From: Paenalkalicoccus suaedae
GTDB lineage: Bacteria > Bacillota > Bacilli > Bacillales > Salisediminibacteriaceae
Length of the DNA: 64,000 nt
Reading direction: 5' to 3'
Assembly (NCBI RefSeq): GCF_006965545.2
Contig: NZ_CP041372.2
Span: 1,612,001 to 1,676,000 of the forward strand
The translations under genes and the position numbers were made by a program. The notes under the pieces are model-generated. The model worked only from the letters and a program-made list of their open reading frames with translations. It was not told where the DNA came from and made no database searches. Of this stretch, positions 1-8,330 are shown piece after piece. Within the stretch, counting starts at the first letter, position 1. Every line of letters starts with the position of its first letter.

Positions 1-479
1 GACCTATTATTTCTTCGGCTACGATTGGTAAAGTATTGGATGAAGGGATTGAAGACCCTTATAATATGGGAGCAGCGATGGCTCCGGCTGCTGTTGATAC
101 CATCTTAGCTCATTTACGTGATTTGAATAAACGCATGGAGGATTATGATTTAATTGTCACAGGTGATTTAGGGGAAATTGGTCATGCTATTGCAAAAGAG
201 CTCTTAGAAAAGGCAGGTCATAACGTGCAGGAAGGCATTTTTATCGATGCTGGTATGAACATGTATAAATCGGATCAAGCCGTACAGGCAGGGGCTAGTG
301 GAGCGGGATGTTCGGCAGCTTATACGTATGGGAGAGTAGTAAAAAAATTACAAGAAGGGCTATATAATAATGTATTAATAGTAGCAACTGGGGCACTATT
401 ATCCCCACTAACCTTCCAACAGCATGAGACGATCCCTGCGATTGCGCATGCTGTTGCACTTAAAGGAGGAAAGTCATGA
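1..479 (+). CDS. spoVAD: Stage V sporulation protein AD (5' truncated by window edge)
   Basis: C-terminal part of a thiolase-fold SpoVAD protein; the reading frame is open from base 3, so the start lies outside the window. SpoVA proteins form the inner spore-membrane channel that imports dipicolinic acid during sporulation and releases it in germination, and AD is the soluble DPA-binding subunit. Visible family features are the segment around [15 protein letters not shown], the [13 protein letters not shown] stretch and the C-terminal [11 protein letters not shown]. It ends in TGA overlapping the ATG of the next spoVA gene by four bases, which implies translational coupling. Identification is firm; only about 158 residues are visible. 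Confidence 0.93.
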   Translation, partial: PIISSATIGKVLDEGIEDPYNMGAAMAPAAVDTILAHLRDLNKRMEDYDLIVTGDLGEIGHAIAKELLEKAGHNVQEGIFIDAGMNMYKSDQAVQAGASGAGCSAAYTYGRVVKKLQEGLYNNVLIVATGALLSPLTFQQHETIPAIAHAVALKGGKS

Positions 480-826
480 TATTTTTATACGCTTTTATAG
501 TTGGAGGGACCATTTGTGTCATTGGTCAACTATTGATGGATGTCGGGAAATTAACCCCGGCACATACGATGTCAACGTTAGTAGTTGTTGGTGCGTTGCT
601 CGATGGCTTTGGATTATATGAGCCATTGATTGAATTTGCAGGTGCTGGTGCTACAGTACCAATTACAAGCTTTGGTAACGCCCTTGTACATGGCGCGATG
701 CAAGAAGCTAAAACGAATGGCTTGGTAGGGATTTTGACTGGTATTTTTGAAGTGACTAGTGCAGGGATATCTGCTGCTATTATCTTTAGTTTTCTAGCCG
801 CACTCCTTTTTCGACCGAAAGGATAA
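476..826 (+). CDS. spoVAE: Stage V sporulation protein AE (SpoVAEB type)
   Basis: A 116-residue, very hydrophobic integral membrane protein of the SpoVAE/SpoVAEB family, part of the DPA channel of the forespore inner membrane. Three or four membrane spans are apparent, with the conserved loops [17 protein letters not shown] and [19 protein letters not shown]. The start codon overlaps the spoVAD stop (ATGA). In B. subtilis the operon continues with spoVAEA and spoVAF. Here it ends, and the next gene 80 bp downstream is a dacB-type carboxypeptidase, so this is a shortened spoVA operon or a synteny break. Confidence 0.92.
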   Translation: MIFLYAFIVGGTICVIGQLLMDVGKLTPAHTMSTLVVVGALLDGFGLYEPLIEFAGAGATVPITSFGNALVHGAMQEAKTNGLVGILTGIFEVTSAGISAAIIFSFLAALLFRPKG

Positions 827-844
827 CCCCTTTTAAAATCAATG

Positions 845-874
845 TTCTAATGGGTAGGACGAGTCTCATACATT
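845..874 (+). promoter_or_regulatory. Candidate sigma-E promoter for dacB-spmAB
   Basis: CATACATT at 867-874 closely matches the sigma-E -10 consensus (CATACA-T) about 34 bp ahead of the dacB GTG. The -35 about 14-15 bp upstream (around 846-852) is a poor match. dacB-spmAB is a sigma-E operon in B. subtilis, so the position makes sense. The assignment is by eye only. Confidence 0.35.
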
Positions 875-907
875 GATGTATAGATAGGCGAAAGGGGTGG
901 CCTTTAG

Positions 908-2002
908 GTGAGAATTGGTGTCGTAGTGTTATGCCTGATATTTTTAACAGGATTTAGTAGTGCCTCTTATACTGGCAACGTGTCAGCAGAAAATGCGATT
1001 TTAATGGATGGAAGTAGTGGACGAGTTTTATACGAAAAGCAAGCTGATGAGCCGAAAAAGATTGCGAGTATAACGAAAATAATGACAGCAATCCTTGCAA
1101 TATCTTCCGATAAGCTTGATGAAGAAGTGGAAATCTCAAGTCGTGCTTACAATAAAGAGGGGTCCTCCTTGTACCTACAGCTTGGTGAAGAAGTTCCTCT
1201 TCTTGATTTAGTTTACGGTCTCATGCTTAGGTCTGGTAATGACGCAGCGGTCGCAATCGCAGAGCACGTTGGTGGAAGCGAAGAAGGATTTGTTTATTTA
1301 ATGAATGAATTAGCAGAACAAATTGGTATGACAAATACGACGTTTACGAATCCACATGGATTAGATGATGAAATGAACCATGTCTCTACAGCCCGTGATA
1401 TGGCGATACTCATGCGATATGCCATGTCGAACGAGATGTTTAGAGAAGTAGCTAAAACTAAAACGTACCGATCAAAAACGAGTGAAACTACTCGGATTTT
1501 TCATAATAAGAATCGTCTTTTAACACAGTTATACGATAAGTCGACTGGTGGCAAAACAGGTTTTACTAAAGCAGCTGGCCGTACATTAGTTTCTACCGCG
1601 ACAGATGAGGATTTGGGATTGATCGCTGTCACGTTAAACGCGCCAAGCGATTGGCACGATCATATTGCACTCTTTGAGTGGGGATTTGATCATTTCGACC
1701 AAACGCTCCTTTATAAGCATAATGATAGTATTTACATTGAGGATAAAGGGTTATATGTCAGAGCCAATCATGATGTTACCTTTCCACTTAATGCAGATGA
1801 AAAAACGACAGTGCGCTCTCAAATCAAGCTCATACAAGGTGCTACAAATGAATATTCAAGAAATCGTCCAATTGGATTTATTAGCTTTTACTATGACGAC
1901 ATTGAAATAACAAGGCTTCCGTTGTATCTATCTGAAGCCCCTTTATCAGAGAGACTTCAGCATAATTTCCTTCGTATGCACGGGGCTTACGATCATGATT
2001 AA
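908..2002 (+). CDS. dacB: Sporulation D-alanyl-D-alanine carboxypeptidase (PBP5*, DacB)
   Basis: Peptidase S11 enzyme of 364 residues that trims the terminal D-Ala of peptidoglycan stem peptides, setting cross-linking in the spore cortex. It has an N-terminal hydrophobic signal (about residues 3-20). All three penicillin-binding motifs are present: S54-I-T-K57, S109-G-N111 and K216-T-G218, followed by the C-terminal PBP5-type domain. DacB rather than DacF is chosen because spmA and spmB follow directly, as in the known dacB-spmA-spmB operon. The GTG start at 908 follows AAAGGGGTGG. The gene overlaps spmA by eight bases. Likely mother-cell (sigma-E) expression, by family knowledge. Confidence 0.93.
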   Translation: MRIGVVVLCLIFLTGFSSASYTGNVSAENAILMDGSSGRVLYEKQADEPKKIASITKIMTAILAISSDKLDEEVEISSRAYNKEGSSLYLQLGEEVPLLDLVYGLMLRSGNDAAVAIAEHVGGSEEGFVYLMNELAEQIGMTNTTFTNPHGLDDEMNHVSTARDMAILMRYAMSNEMFREVAKTKTYRSKTSETTRIFHNKNRLLTQLYDKSTGGKTGFTKAAGRTLVSTATDEDLGLIAVTLNAPSDWHDHIALFEWGFDHFDQTLLYKHNDSIYIEDKGLYVRANHDVTFPLNADEKTTVRSQIKLIQGATNEYSRNRPIGFISFYYDDIEITRLPLYLSEAPLSERLQHNFLRMHGAYDHD

Positions 2003-2579
2003 TGTTATTTGGATTGTCATGATCTTAATCGGCGTAGGGTACGCAGGATTAACCGGAACAATGGAGAATGTAAATGCTGCCATTATGACGAGCTCTAAAG
2101 ATGCTGTCAGCCTTTGTATCGCGTTTATAGGCATACTTGCTTTTTGGCTTGGAATCATGAATATCGCAGAACGAGCTGGACTTATACACATGATTGGAGG
2201 TATATTAAGACCTTTATTAGTTCGCATATTCCCAGATATTCCTCCAAAGCATCCTGCTCTCGGATACATAGTCTCAAATATTAGTGCGAATATGCTTGGC
2301 TTAGGGAATGCTGCGACACCTATGGGAATTAAAGCGATGCAGTCATTAAAAGAACTTGGTGGGAATAGCGATGAAGCAACTCCATCTATGGTCACGTTGC
2401 TTGCTATAAATACAGCAAGCATTACGTTAATTCCTACCACGGTGATCGCCATTAGGTCGGAATATGGTGCTGCAAACCCAACCGATATCATTTTAGCGAC
2501 AATTTTAGCCACAACAGTGTCTACGACAGCCGCTCTCACAATTGATCGCTTTTTTAGGTGGAAGCGAGGTATTGTATGA
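1995..2579 (+). CDS. spmA: Spore maturation protein A
   Basis: A 194-residue membrane protein of the SpmA family (nucleoside-recognition/Gate domain), required with SpmB for proper dehydration of the spore core. Several hydrophobic segments are visible, with the family-typical NISANMLGLGNAATPMGIKA motif near the middle. The ATG lies inside the end of dacB, and the stop overlaps the spmB start. This is the second gene of a tightly packed three-gene operon. The molecular mechanism of SpmA is not established. Confidence 0.93.
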   Translation: MINVIWIVMILIGVGYAGLTGTMENVNAAIMTSSKDAVSLCIAFIGILAFWLGIMNIAERAGLIHMIGGILRPLLVRIFPDIPPKHPALGYIVSNISANMLGLGNAATPMGIKAMQSLKELGGNSDEATPSMVTLLAINTASITLIPTTVIAIRSEYGAANPTDIILATILATTVSTTAALTIDRFFRWKRGIV

Positions 2580-3091
2580 GTGCAGCTTGGTTAATTCCAC
2601 TCATCGTAAGCGGAATTCTATTATTAGCGCTTAAAAAGCGATTGCCTGCATACGAGCTCTTTGTAGAAGGTGCTAAAGAAGGGGTCGATCTCTCTTTTCG
2701 GCTCATCCCTTTTATAGTGGGGATGAGTGTTGCCATTGCCGTTTTAAGAGAGTCGGGTGCATTATTTGCTTTTGGGAGCATGCTATCACCAATTCTTAGC
2801 TTTATCGGAGTGCCAGAAGAAGTGGTACCTCTTGCGCTAATGCGACCTATTTCAGGGTCAGGTGCGCTTGCTATTACAGCAGATCTTAATAAAACGTACG
2901 GTCCAGACTCGTTTATTGCCACAGTTGCTTCTGTTATGCAAGGGAGTACAGATACCACACTATATGTCTTAACCGTATACTTTGGAGCGGTAGGAATTAA
3001 AAAAATGGGACATGCATTAAAGGTTGGACTGTTAGCTGACTTGTCCGGAATGATTGCGGCTATTATCATCGTTAGCTATTTATTTACGTAA
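2576..3091 (+). CDS. spmB: Spore maturation protein B
   Basis: A 171-residue SpmB-family membrane protein, partner of SpmA in spore core dehydration. The motif LMRPISGSGALAI with the following SFIATVASVMQGSTDTTLY stretch is characteristic of the family. I place the start at the ATG at 2576, overlapping the spmA TGA (ATGA) behind GAGGT, rather than at an in-frame ATG 18 bases upstream that lacks a ribosome-binding site. It is the last gene of the operon and is followed at once by a strong terminator. Confidence 0.92.
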   Translation: MSAAWLIPLIVSGILLLALKKRLPAYELFVEGAKEGVDLSFRLIPFIVGMSVAIAVLRESGALFAFGSMLSPILSFIGVPEEVVPLALMRPISGSGALAITADLNKTYGPDSFIATVASVMQGSTDTTLYVLTVYFGAVGIKKMGHALKVGLLADLSGMIAAIIIVSYLFT

Positions 3092-3095
3092 ACGA

Positions 3096-3133
3096 AGAAA
3101 GCAAACTCACAAAATGAGCTTGCTTTCTTTTTG
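3096..3133 (+). terminator. Terminator of the dacB-spmA-spmB operon
   Basis: Arms at 3097-3109 and 3115-3127 form a 13-bp perfect stem with a five-base loop, followed by a T run. It begins five bases after the spmB stop. Confidence 0.9.
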
Positions 3134-3239
3134 TTTCATTGTCAGGCGACGTGAATAAGAGTACAATTAGAGATTGATTATGTTAATGGTAAAATATCGA
3201 GCATGAAAAATGCGAGCGATAAATAGGAGGACAATTTAT

Positions 3240-3959
3240 ATGGAACGTGTACAAAAGGTTATTGCAAACGCAGGAATAGCGTCAAGGCGTAAAGCGGAAG
3301 AGCTAATTACAAAAGGAAGAGTCTCAGTAAATGGTGTTCAAATCACAGAGCTTGGTACAAAAGTAGATCCAATGCAGGATGAAGTGAGCGTAGACGGTGT
3401 ACCTATTCATAAGGAGGAGCCTGTTTATTATCTTCTTTATAAGCCAACAGGCGTCATTTCTTCTGTTAGCGATGATAAAAATCGTAAGGTCGTAACGGAT
3501 TTCCTTCCAACTGAAAGCAGAATTTATCCAATTGGAAGACTAGACTATGATACGTCTGGATTAATTTTACTTACAAATGATGGCGATTTTGCTAACATAC
3601 TGATGCACCCAAAGTATCGCATTAATAAAACGTATGTAGCAAAGGTAGAAGGTGTGCCTGAACGTGAAGATTTAAAAAAGTTGCAGCACGGGATTAAACT
3701 CGATGATCGCAAAACGTCTCCAGCTAAAGTAAAGATTGTTAAACAGGATAGAACAAAAGGAACCGCAATTTTAGAAATCACGATTCATGAAGGAAGAAAT
3801 AGACAGGTAAGACGTATGCTAGAGGCTATTGGTCATCCAGTTATTAAGTTAAAGCGTGAGCAATATGGCTTTTTAACGCTTCATGGATTAAACGCTGGAG
3901 AGTATAGAGAGCTTAAGCCTCATGAGGTGAAAAAGCTACGTGAATTAGCCGTCACATAA
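3240..3959 (+). CDS. rluB: 23S rRNA pseudouridine synthase B
   Basis: RsuA/RluB-family enzyme of 239 residues that isomerises uridine to pseudouridine in helix 89 of 23S rRNA (family knowledge). An N-terminal S4 RNA-binding domain (about residues 1-60) precedes the catalytic domain. The signature GRLDYDTSGL is present with catalytic Asp102, and the motif NRQVRRMLEAIGHPV is near the C terminus. The start is the ATG at 3240, seven bases after AGGAGG; an in-frame ATG at 3210 has no SD. Location between spmB and resA matches B. subtilis ypuL. Confidence 0.94.
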   Translation: MERVQKVIANAGIASRRKAEELITKGRVSVNGVQITELGTKVDPMQDEVSVDGVPIHKEEPVYYLLYKPTGVISSVSDDKNRKVVTDFLPTESRIYPIGRLDYDTSGLILLTNDGDFANILMHPKYRINKTYVAKVEGVPEREDLKKLQHGIKLDDRKTSPAKVKIVKQDRTKGTAILEITIHEGRNRQVRRMLEAIGHPVIKLKREQYGFLTLHGLNAGEYRELKPHEVKKLRELAVT

Positions 3960-4052
3960 CTTTCACACTTTAAAACAGGTAAAAACTATGTCAATTTAAT
4001 TTCCGGTGGTAAGATGGAAATGTGAGAATGATTGAAAAAAGAGGGATGTCAC

Positions 4053-4583
4053 ATGAAAAAACGTAGACTGTGGATTCGCTCCTCGATCCTATTTGTTATG
4101 GTTCTAGCAATTGGCTACACGTTTTACAACCACTTTTCTGAAGATAGAGGGTTAGTAGATGCAGGCGATTTTGCACCTAACTTTGTATTAGAGGATTTAG
4201 ATGGTAATCGGCTAGAGCTCTCTGACCTACAAGGACAGGGTGTGTATGTAAACTTCTGGGCGACGTATTGTACGTACTGTAGAGATAAAATGGGTTATTT
4301 GCAGGAAGTCCATGATGAGTATGCAGAGAAGGGCGTCCAAATTGTCAATATTAACGTTGACGAGACAACACTACAAGTAGAACGACATAAACAACGTTAT
4401 GGGTTAGATTACCCGCTTTATATTGATCGAAATATGCTCGTTGGGAACGCATACGGTGTAGCGGTCCTTCCTTCTGTGTTTTTAATTGATGAGACAGGAG
4501 AGGTTGTTGAGCATGAGGTGGGAGGAAAAACAAGAGAGCACGTTTTAGCATCTCTTGATGACCTAGTACCTAGTAGCAATTAA
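4053..4583 (+). CDS. resA: Thiol-disulfide oxidoreductase ResA (CTYC active site)
   Basis: Membrane-anchored thioredoxin-fold protein of 176 residues that reduces the haem-binding cysteines of apocytochrome c outside the membrane. A single N-terminal anchor (about residues 9-26) is followed by the TlpA/ResA fold, with WATYCTYCRDKM as the redox site and VLPSVFLID carrying the cis-proline. B. subtilis ResA has CEPC, so the dipeptide between the cysteines differs here (Thr-Tyr) and lacks the usual proline. The ATG at 4053 follows GAGGG; an in-frame TTG at 4032 is less likely. First gene of resABC. Confidence 0.93.
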   Translation: MKKRRLWIRSSILFVMVLAIGYTFYNHFSEDRGLVDAGDFAPNFVLEDLDGNRLELSDLQGQGVYVNFWATYCTYCRDKMGYLQEVHDEYAEKGVQIVNINVDETTLQVERHKQRYGLDYPLYIDRNMLVGNAYGVAVLPSVFLIDETGEVVEHEVGGKTREHVLASLDDLVPSSN

Positions 4584-4595
4584 TGGGGGAGAACT

Positions 4596-6281
4596 ATGGA
4601 GAAAGTAAAATGTGAGTGTGGGCATGTTAACCCATACGGTACGTATTTATGCGGCTCCTGCGGGAAGCCCTTGATTGATGAGGGAAAGCTTGCAAACATG
4701 CGCTACGAAGGTGTTGCAAGACGTTCTCAAACATATAAAAAATCAATCGTTGATAAAGTGTGGAATTTCTTTTCATCTGTAAAAGTCGGAATCTGGATTA
4801 TTGTCCTTTTACTTGTTACCTCTTCCTTTGGGACGTTGTTCCCTCAAGAGATGTATATTCCACCGGGCGAAGATCCTACGGTCTATTACTCTCAAGAATA
4901 TGGAGTAGCGGGTCAGATTTATTATCAGCTTGGATTCCATAATTTGTATAGCTCATGGTGGTACATGCTACTCATTGCTGCACTAGGAGTGTCGCTCGTT
5001 ATTGCTTCTTTGGACCGAGCAGTTCCGCTTTATAAAGCGCTTAAAAAGCAGCGTGTCACACGTCACGAAGCGTTTCTTAAAAAGCAACGCGTATTCGGTG
5101 AGGCAGAGGCTTCTGTGTCTCAGGATGATCAGTTTGAGCAGGCAAAACAGATACTTAAAGATAAGCGCTATAAGCTAAAAGAGGAGAACGGAAACCTTCT
5201 TGCTGAAAAAGGACGATTCTCTAGATGGGGTCCGTATGTAAACCACGTTGGTCTTATTATCTTTTTAATTGGTGGCATGCTTCGTTTCTTCCCAGGGATG
5301 TATTTAGATGATTACATTTGGGTGCGTGAGGGAGAAACAGAAGTAATACGTGGAACGGACGGAGAGTACTTCTTACGCAATAACGAATTCTTTATCGAAT
5401 TGTATGATGAAGAAGACGAGATGTTTGCAGATGCAATAGCGAGACAAGGGTCTCCTGTTGTTCAAACCTTCCAAACATCCGCTACACTTTTAAAGCGTTC
5501 AAATGAAGGCGCACTAGGAAGTGAGACGGAGCTTGAAGAAATTCGAGATCACGACATTCGTGTCAACGAACCACTAACATTTGAAGGGATTTCTCTCTAT
5601 CAGGTTGATTATCGTTTAAATGAGCTCTCAAGCTTTACTTTTACGCTCGAAAATGAAGATGTCGCACCTGAGATTTTAGAAGAAGTAGTGTTTGAAGTGG
5701 ATTTAAATGACCCACAAATGTTTTATGAGTTTGATAATGGCTATCAAGTAGAGATTATTGAGTATTTCCCTAACTTTATTATCGATGACAATAGAGAACC
5801 AACTACGCTTAACCGTATTCCTGACAATCCTCGAATTATTTTTGAGGTATTCCCACCTGGCGTCGATCCGTTAGATGAGAATTCAGAGGGAGAGATTAGT
5901 TTAATAGGTCTTCAAGTCAATGAAGAGCTAAATGGTGAAAACGATCATACAATTCGAATGGCTGATTTTGAATTAGTAGACGTCACCGGGTTAACGGTTC
6001 GACGTGACCATACCCTTCCAGTATTAATTGCTGGGGGAGCAATTTTTATGGTTGGACTTATCCAAGGGTCTTATTGGCATCACAGACGTATATGGGTGCA
6101 ACGTAAAAACGGTAAAGTCATGATCGCTGGTCACGCCAATAAGAACTGGCATGCACTAAAGAATGATATTTCTTTCCTTTCCGAAAAAACTGGATTACCA
6201 GATGTCGTTGATCAATCGGAAGAAAAGGAAGCCCACGACAATAAAGAAGAGGTGAATGATCAGCATGGTCCAACTAAGTAG
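4596..6281 (+). CDS. resB: Cytochrome c biogenesis protein ResB (Ccs1)
   Basis: A 561-residue Ccs1/ResB-family membrane protein. With ResC it forms the system II cytochrome c synthase that delivers haem and attaches it to apocytochrome c on the outer face of the membrane. It begins with a small zinc-ribbon-like module (C6-x-C8 ... C19-x-x-C22), then two close membrane spans, a third span after RFSRWGPYVNHVG, a large extracytoplasmic domain, and a final span near residue 480 followed by a charged tail. The SD GGGGGAG sits well before the ATG. The 3' end overlaps resC. Confidence 0.93.
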   Translation: MEKVKCECGHVNPYGTYLCGSCGKPLIDEGKLANMRYEGVARRSQTYKKSIVDKVWNFFSSVKVGIWIIVLLLVTSSFGTLFPQEMYIPPGEDPTVYYSQEYGVAGQIYYQLGFHNLYSSWWYMLLIAALGVSLVIASLDRAVPLYKALKKQRVTRHEAFLKKQRVFGEAEASVSQDDQFEQAKQILKDKRYKLKEENGNLLAEKGRFSRWGPYVNHVGLIIFLIGGMLRFFPGMYLDDYIWVREGETEVIRGTDGEYFLRNNEFFIELYDEEDEMFADAIARQGSPVVQTFQTSATLLKRSNEGALGSETELEEIRDHDIRVNEPLTFEGISLYQVDYRLNELSSFTFTLENEDVAPEILEEVVFEVDLNDPQMFYEFDNGYQVEIIEYFPNFIIDDNREPTTLNRIPDNPRIIFEVFPPGVDPLDENSEGEISLIGLQVNEELNGENDHTIRMADFELVDVTGLTVRRDHTLPVLIAGGAIFMVGLIQGSYWHHRRIWVQRKNGKVMIAGHANKNWHALKNDISFLSEKTGLPDVVDQSEEKEAHDNKEEVNDQHGPTK

Positions 6282-7458
6282 TACACTATTATATGTAGCA
6301 TTTGGTCTTTACTTAGCGGCAACGATCTTTTTTGCCGTATCTATTACGGGAAAAAAGTTTAAAAACCGTCAAGGTCAAGAAAAGAACATAGCCGGTTTAT
6401 TAGGCTACATTACTGCCTTACTAGGGCTTATTTCTGCAGTATCGTATTTTATTATAAGGTGGATCGCTGTAGGGTATGCCCCAGTTAGTAATATGTTTGA
6501 ATATACAACGGCATTAGCCATTGCAATGTCTTTAGCGTTTGTTATTATTTACCCAATTTATAAAGCAAATTCGTTAGGTTTAATTACAATGCCTATTGTG
6601 ATGCTTATTATTGCGTATGGATCTATGTTCCCACGAGACGTGCAACCGCTTATTCCGGCTCTTCAATCTGATTGGCTTGCTATTCACGTTATTACAACAG
6701 CAATTGGGCAAGGGATTCTTTCAATTGGATTTGCTGGAGGATTGCTGTACCTGATTATTGTCACTGACTTTAAGAAATTGACGAAAAAAGTGATTGGGGT
6801 AGAGTTTATCCTCTTTGCATGTATCGGAGCTTTAGCCTACGTCCTTTTAGGTATTGGCTTTGGAGCGGCCGACTACGAGGCGAAGTTCGCATATGTGAAC
6901 GAGTTAGAGCAAGAAGATACGATGACGTATCCGATGCCGCCGCTTGTCGGACCTTACGAAGGGGAGCTTATTTCCGAGCAGGGAATGAACCCATTATTTA
7001 ATGCGCCGGCGGTCATTCGTAGTAACGATTTAAACACGGTTCTCTGGTCTATTATAGGAGGGATCATTTTATACGCAGCACTAAGGCTTATCTTCAGAAA
7101 GCCTGTTGGTGGACTTATTCAGCCAGCTGTGCGAAATGTGAAGCCAAACACAGTGGATGAAATTAGCTATCGAGCAATTGCAATTGGATTCCCGGTATTC
7201 ACGTTAGGTGGACTTATTTTTGCCATGATTTGGGCGCAAATTGCATGGACGCGCTTCTGGGGATGGGATCCAAAAGAAGTATGGGCACTTATCACCTTCT
7301 TATTCTATGCCGTTTACCTTCACTTACGACTCTCGCGAGGCTGGCAGGGTGAAAAGAGTGCGTGGCTATGTGTAATCGGTTTTGCACTCATCATGTTTAA
7401 CTTAATATTTGTCAATCTTGTAATAGCAGGACTTCACTCTTATGCAGCAATGTTTTAA
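6265..7458 (+). CDS. resC: Cytochrome c biogenesis protein ResC (CcsA)
   Basis: A 397-residue polytopic CcsA/ResC protein, the haem-handling partner of ResB. The tryptophan-rich haem-binding WWD signature is visible as FWGWDPKEVWALITFL, and further conserved His residues lie in flanking loops. I chose the ATG at 6265 because GAGGTG at 6249-6254 lies about ten bases before it; the in-frame ATG at 6256 is only one base from that site. The coding region overlaps the end of resB. A hairpin follows 80 bp downstream, before resD. Confidence 0.92.
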   Translation: MVQLSSTLLYVAFGLYLAATIFFAVSITGKKFKNRQGQEKNIAGLLGYITALLGLISAVSYFIIRWIAVGYAPVSNMFEYTTALAIAMSLAFVIIYPIYKANSLGLITMPIVMLIIAYGSMFPRDVQPLIPALQSDWLAIHVITTAIGQGILSIGFAGGLLYLIIVTDFKKLTKKVIGVEFILFACIGALAYVLLGIGFGAADYEAKFAYVNELEQEDTMTYPMPPLVGPYEGELISEQGMNPLFNAPAVIRSNDLNTVLWSIIGGIILYAALRLIFRKPVGGLIQPAVRNVKPNTVDEISYRAIAIGFPVFTLGGLIFAMIWAQIAWTRFWGWDPKEVWALITFLFYAVYLHLRLSRGWQGEKSAWLCVIGFALIMFNLIFVNLVIAGLHSYAAMF

Positions 7459-7536
7459 GGGGGAGACAGGTCTTCTATTACTCCATGTATAAACTCTTTT
7501 CAGATAGGGAATATACGTGAAGAGAGAAGACAGGAA

Positions 7537-7580
7537 TAAGCCCGCATTTACGCTGTAGATGGCGGGCTTACACCTTTTTA
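7537..7580 (+). terminator. Hairpin between resC and resD, possible weak terminator
   Basis: A nine-bp stem (7537-7545 with 7562-7570) with a 16-base loop, followed by CACC and then five T. It may partly separate resABC from resDE transcription. In B. subtilis resDE also has its own promoter. Confidence 0.5.
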
Positions 7581-7613
7581 TACGACTTGATCTATTTACT
7601 TGGAGGGATACTC

Positions 7614-8330
7614 ATGACACCTAAAACAAAAATATTAGTTGTAGATGATGAAGAAAGAATTCGTCGTCTCTTGCGTATGTATTTAGAAAAAGAAAATTAT
7701 GCTGTTGAAGATGCAGAAAACGGGGAAATCGCACTATCCTTAGCACTAAAAAATGAGTACGATTTAATCGTGCTCGACTTAATGATGCCAGGCATGGACG
7801 GGATCGAAGTGTGTGAAGAGATTAGAAAGCAAAAAGCGACTCCAATTATTATGCTTACTGCGAAAGGAGAAGAAGCCAACCGAGTTCAAGGCTTTGAAGC
7901 AGGAACTGATGACTATATCGTAAAACCTTTTAGCCCTCGTGAAGTGGTTCTTCGTGTGAAAGCGCTTCTACGAAGGTCCTCGTCGACGAAGTTTTTACAA
8001 ACCGAGACAAAAACAAAAGAGCTATATTCGTTCCCACATTTAACAATTGATGATGAGGCACATAAAGTTACAGTTAACGACCAGTTAATTAATTTAACAC
8101 CTAAAGAGTACGAACTTCTCTTATATTTTGCTCAGGCCCCAGATAAAGTCTTTGCGCGTGAAACGTTATTAAAAGAAGTGTGGAACTATGAATTTTTTGG
8201 TGACTTACGCACAGTTGATACTCACGTCAAAAGACTTCGTGAAAAGCTCAGTCAAGTAGAACCACATGCTTCCGAAATGATTAAAACCGTTTGGGGAGTT
8301 GGCTATAAATTTGAGGTCGACGAGAGCTAA
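7614..8330 (+). CDS. resD: Response regulator ResD
   Basis: OmpR/PhoB-type response regulator of 238 residues controlling aerobic and anaerobic respiration genes (family knowledge). The receiver domain has acidic Asp11/Asp12, phosphoacceptor Asp55 in LIVLDLMMPG, and the conserved Lys in YIVKPF. The C-terminal winged helix includes RTVDTHVKRLREKL. The ATG at 7614 follows GGAGGG by seven bases; upstream in-frame codons lack an SD. It overlaps resE by one base, so the pair is probably co-translated. Confidence 0.95.
   Translation: MTPKTKILVVDDEERIRRLLRMYLEKENYAVEDAENGEIALSLALKNEYDLIVLDLMMPGMDGIEVCEEIRKQKATPIIMLTAKGEEANRVQGFEAGTDDYIVKPFSPREVVLRVKALLRRSSSTKFLQTETKTKELYSFPHLTIDDEAHKVTVNDQLINLTPKEYELLLYFAQAPDKVFARETLLKEVWNYEFFGDLRTVDTHVKRLREKLSQVEPHASEMIKTVWGVGYKFEVDES

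Noticed and set aside
2554-3069. 171-codon minus-strand frame opposite spmB, and the similar 197-codon frames opposite spmA and fni
   Set aside because: These are long antisense shadows of conserved coding sequences with recognisable plus-strand products.
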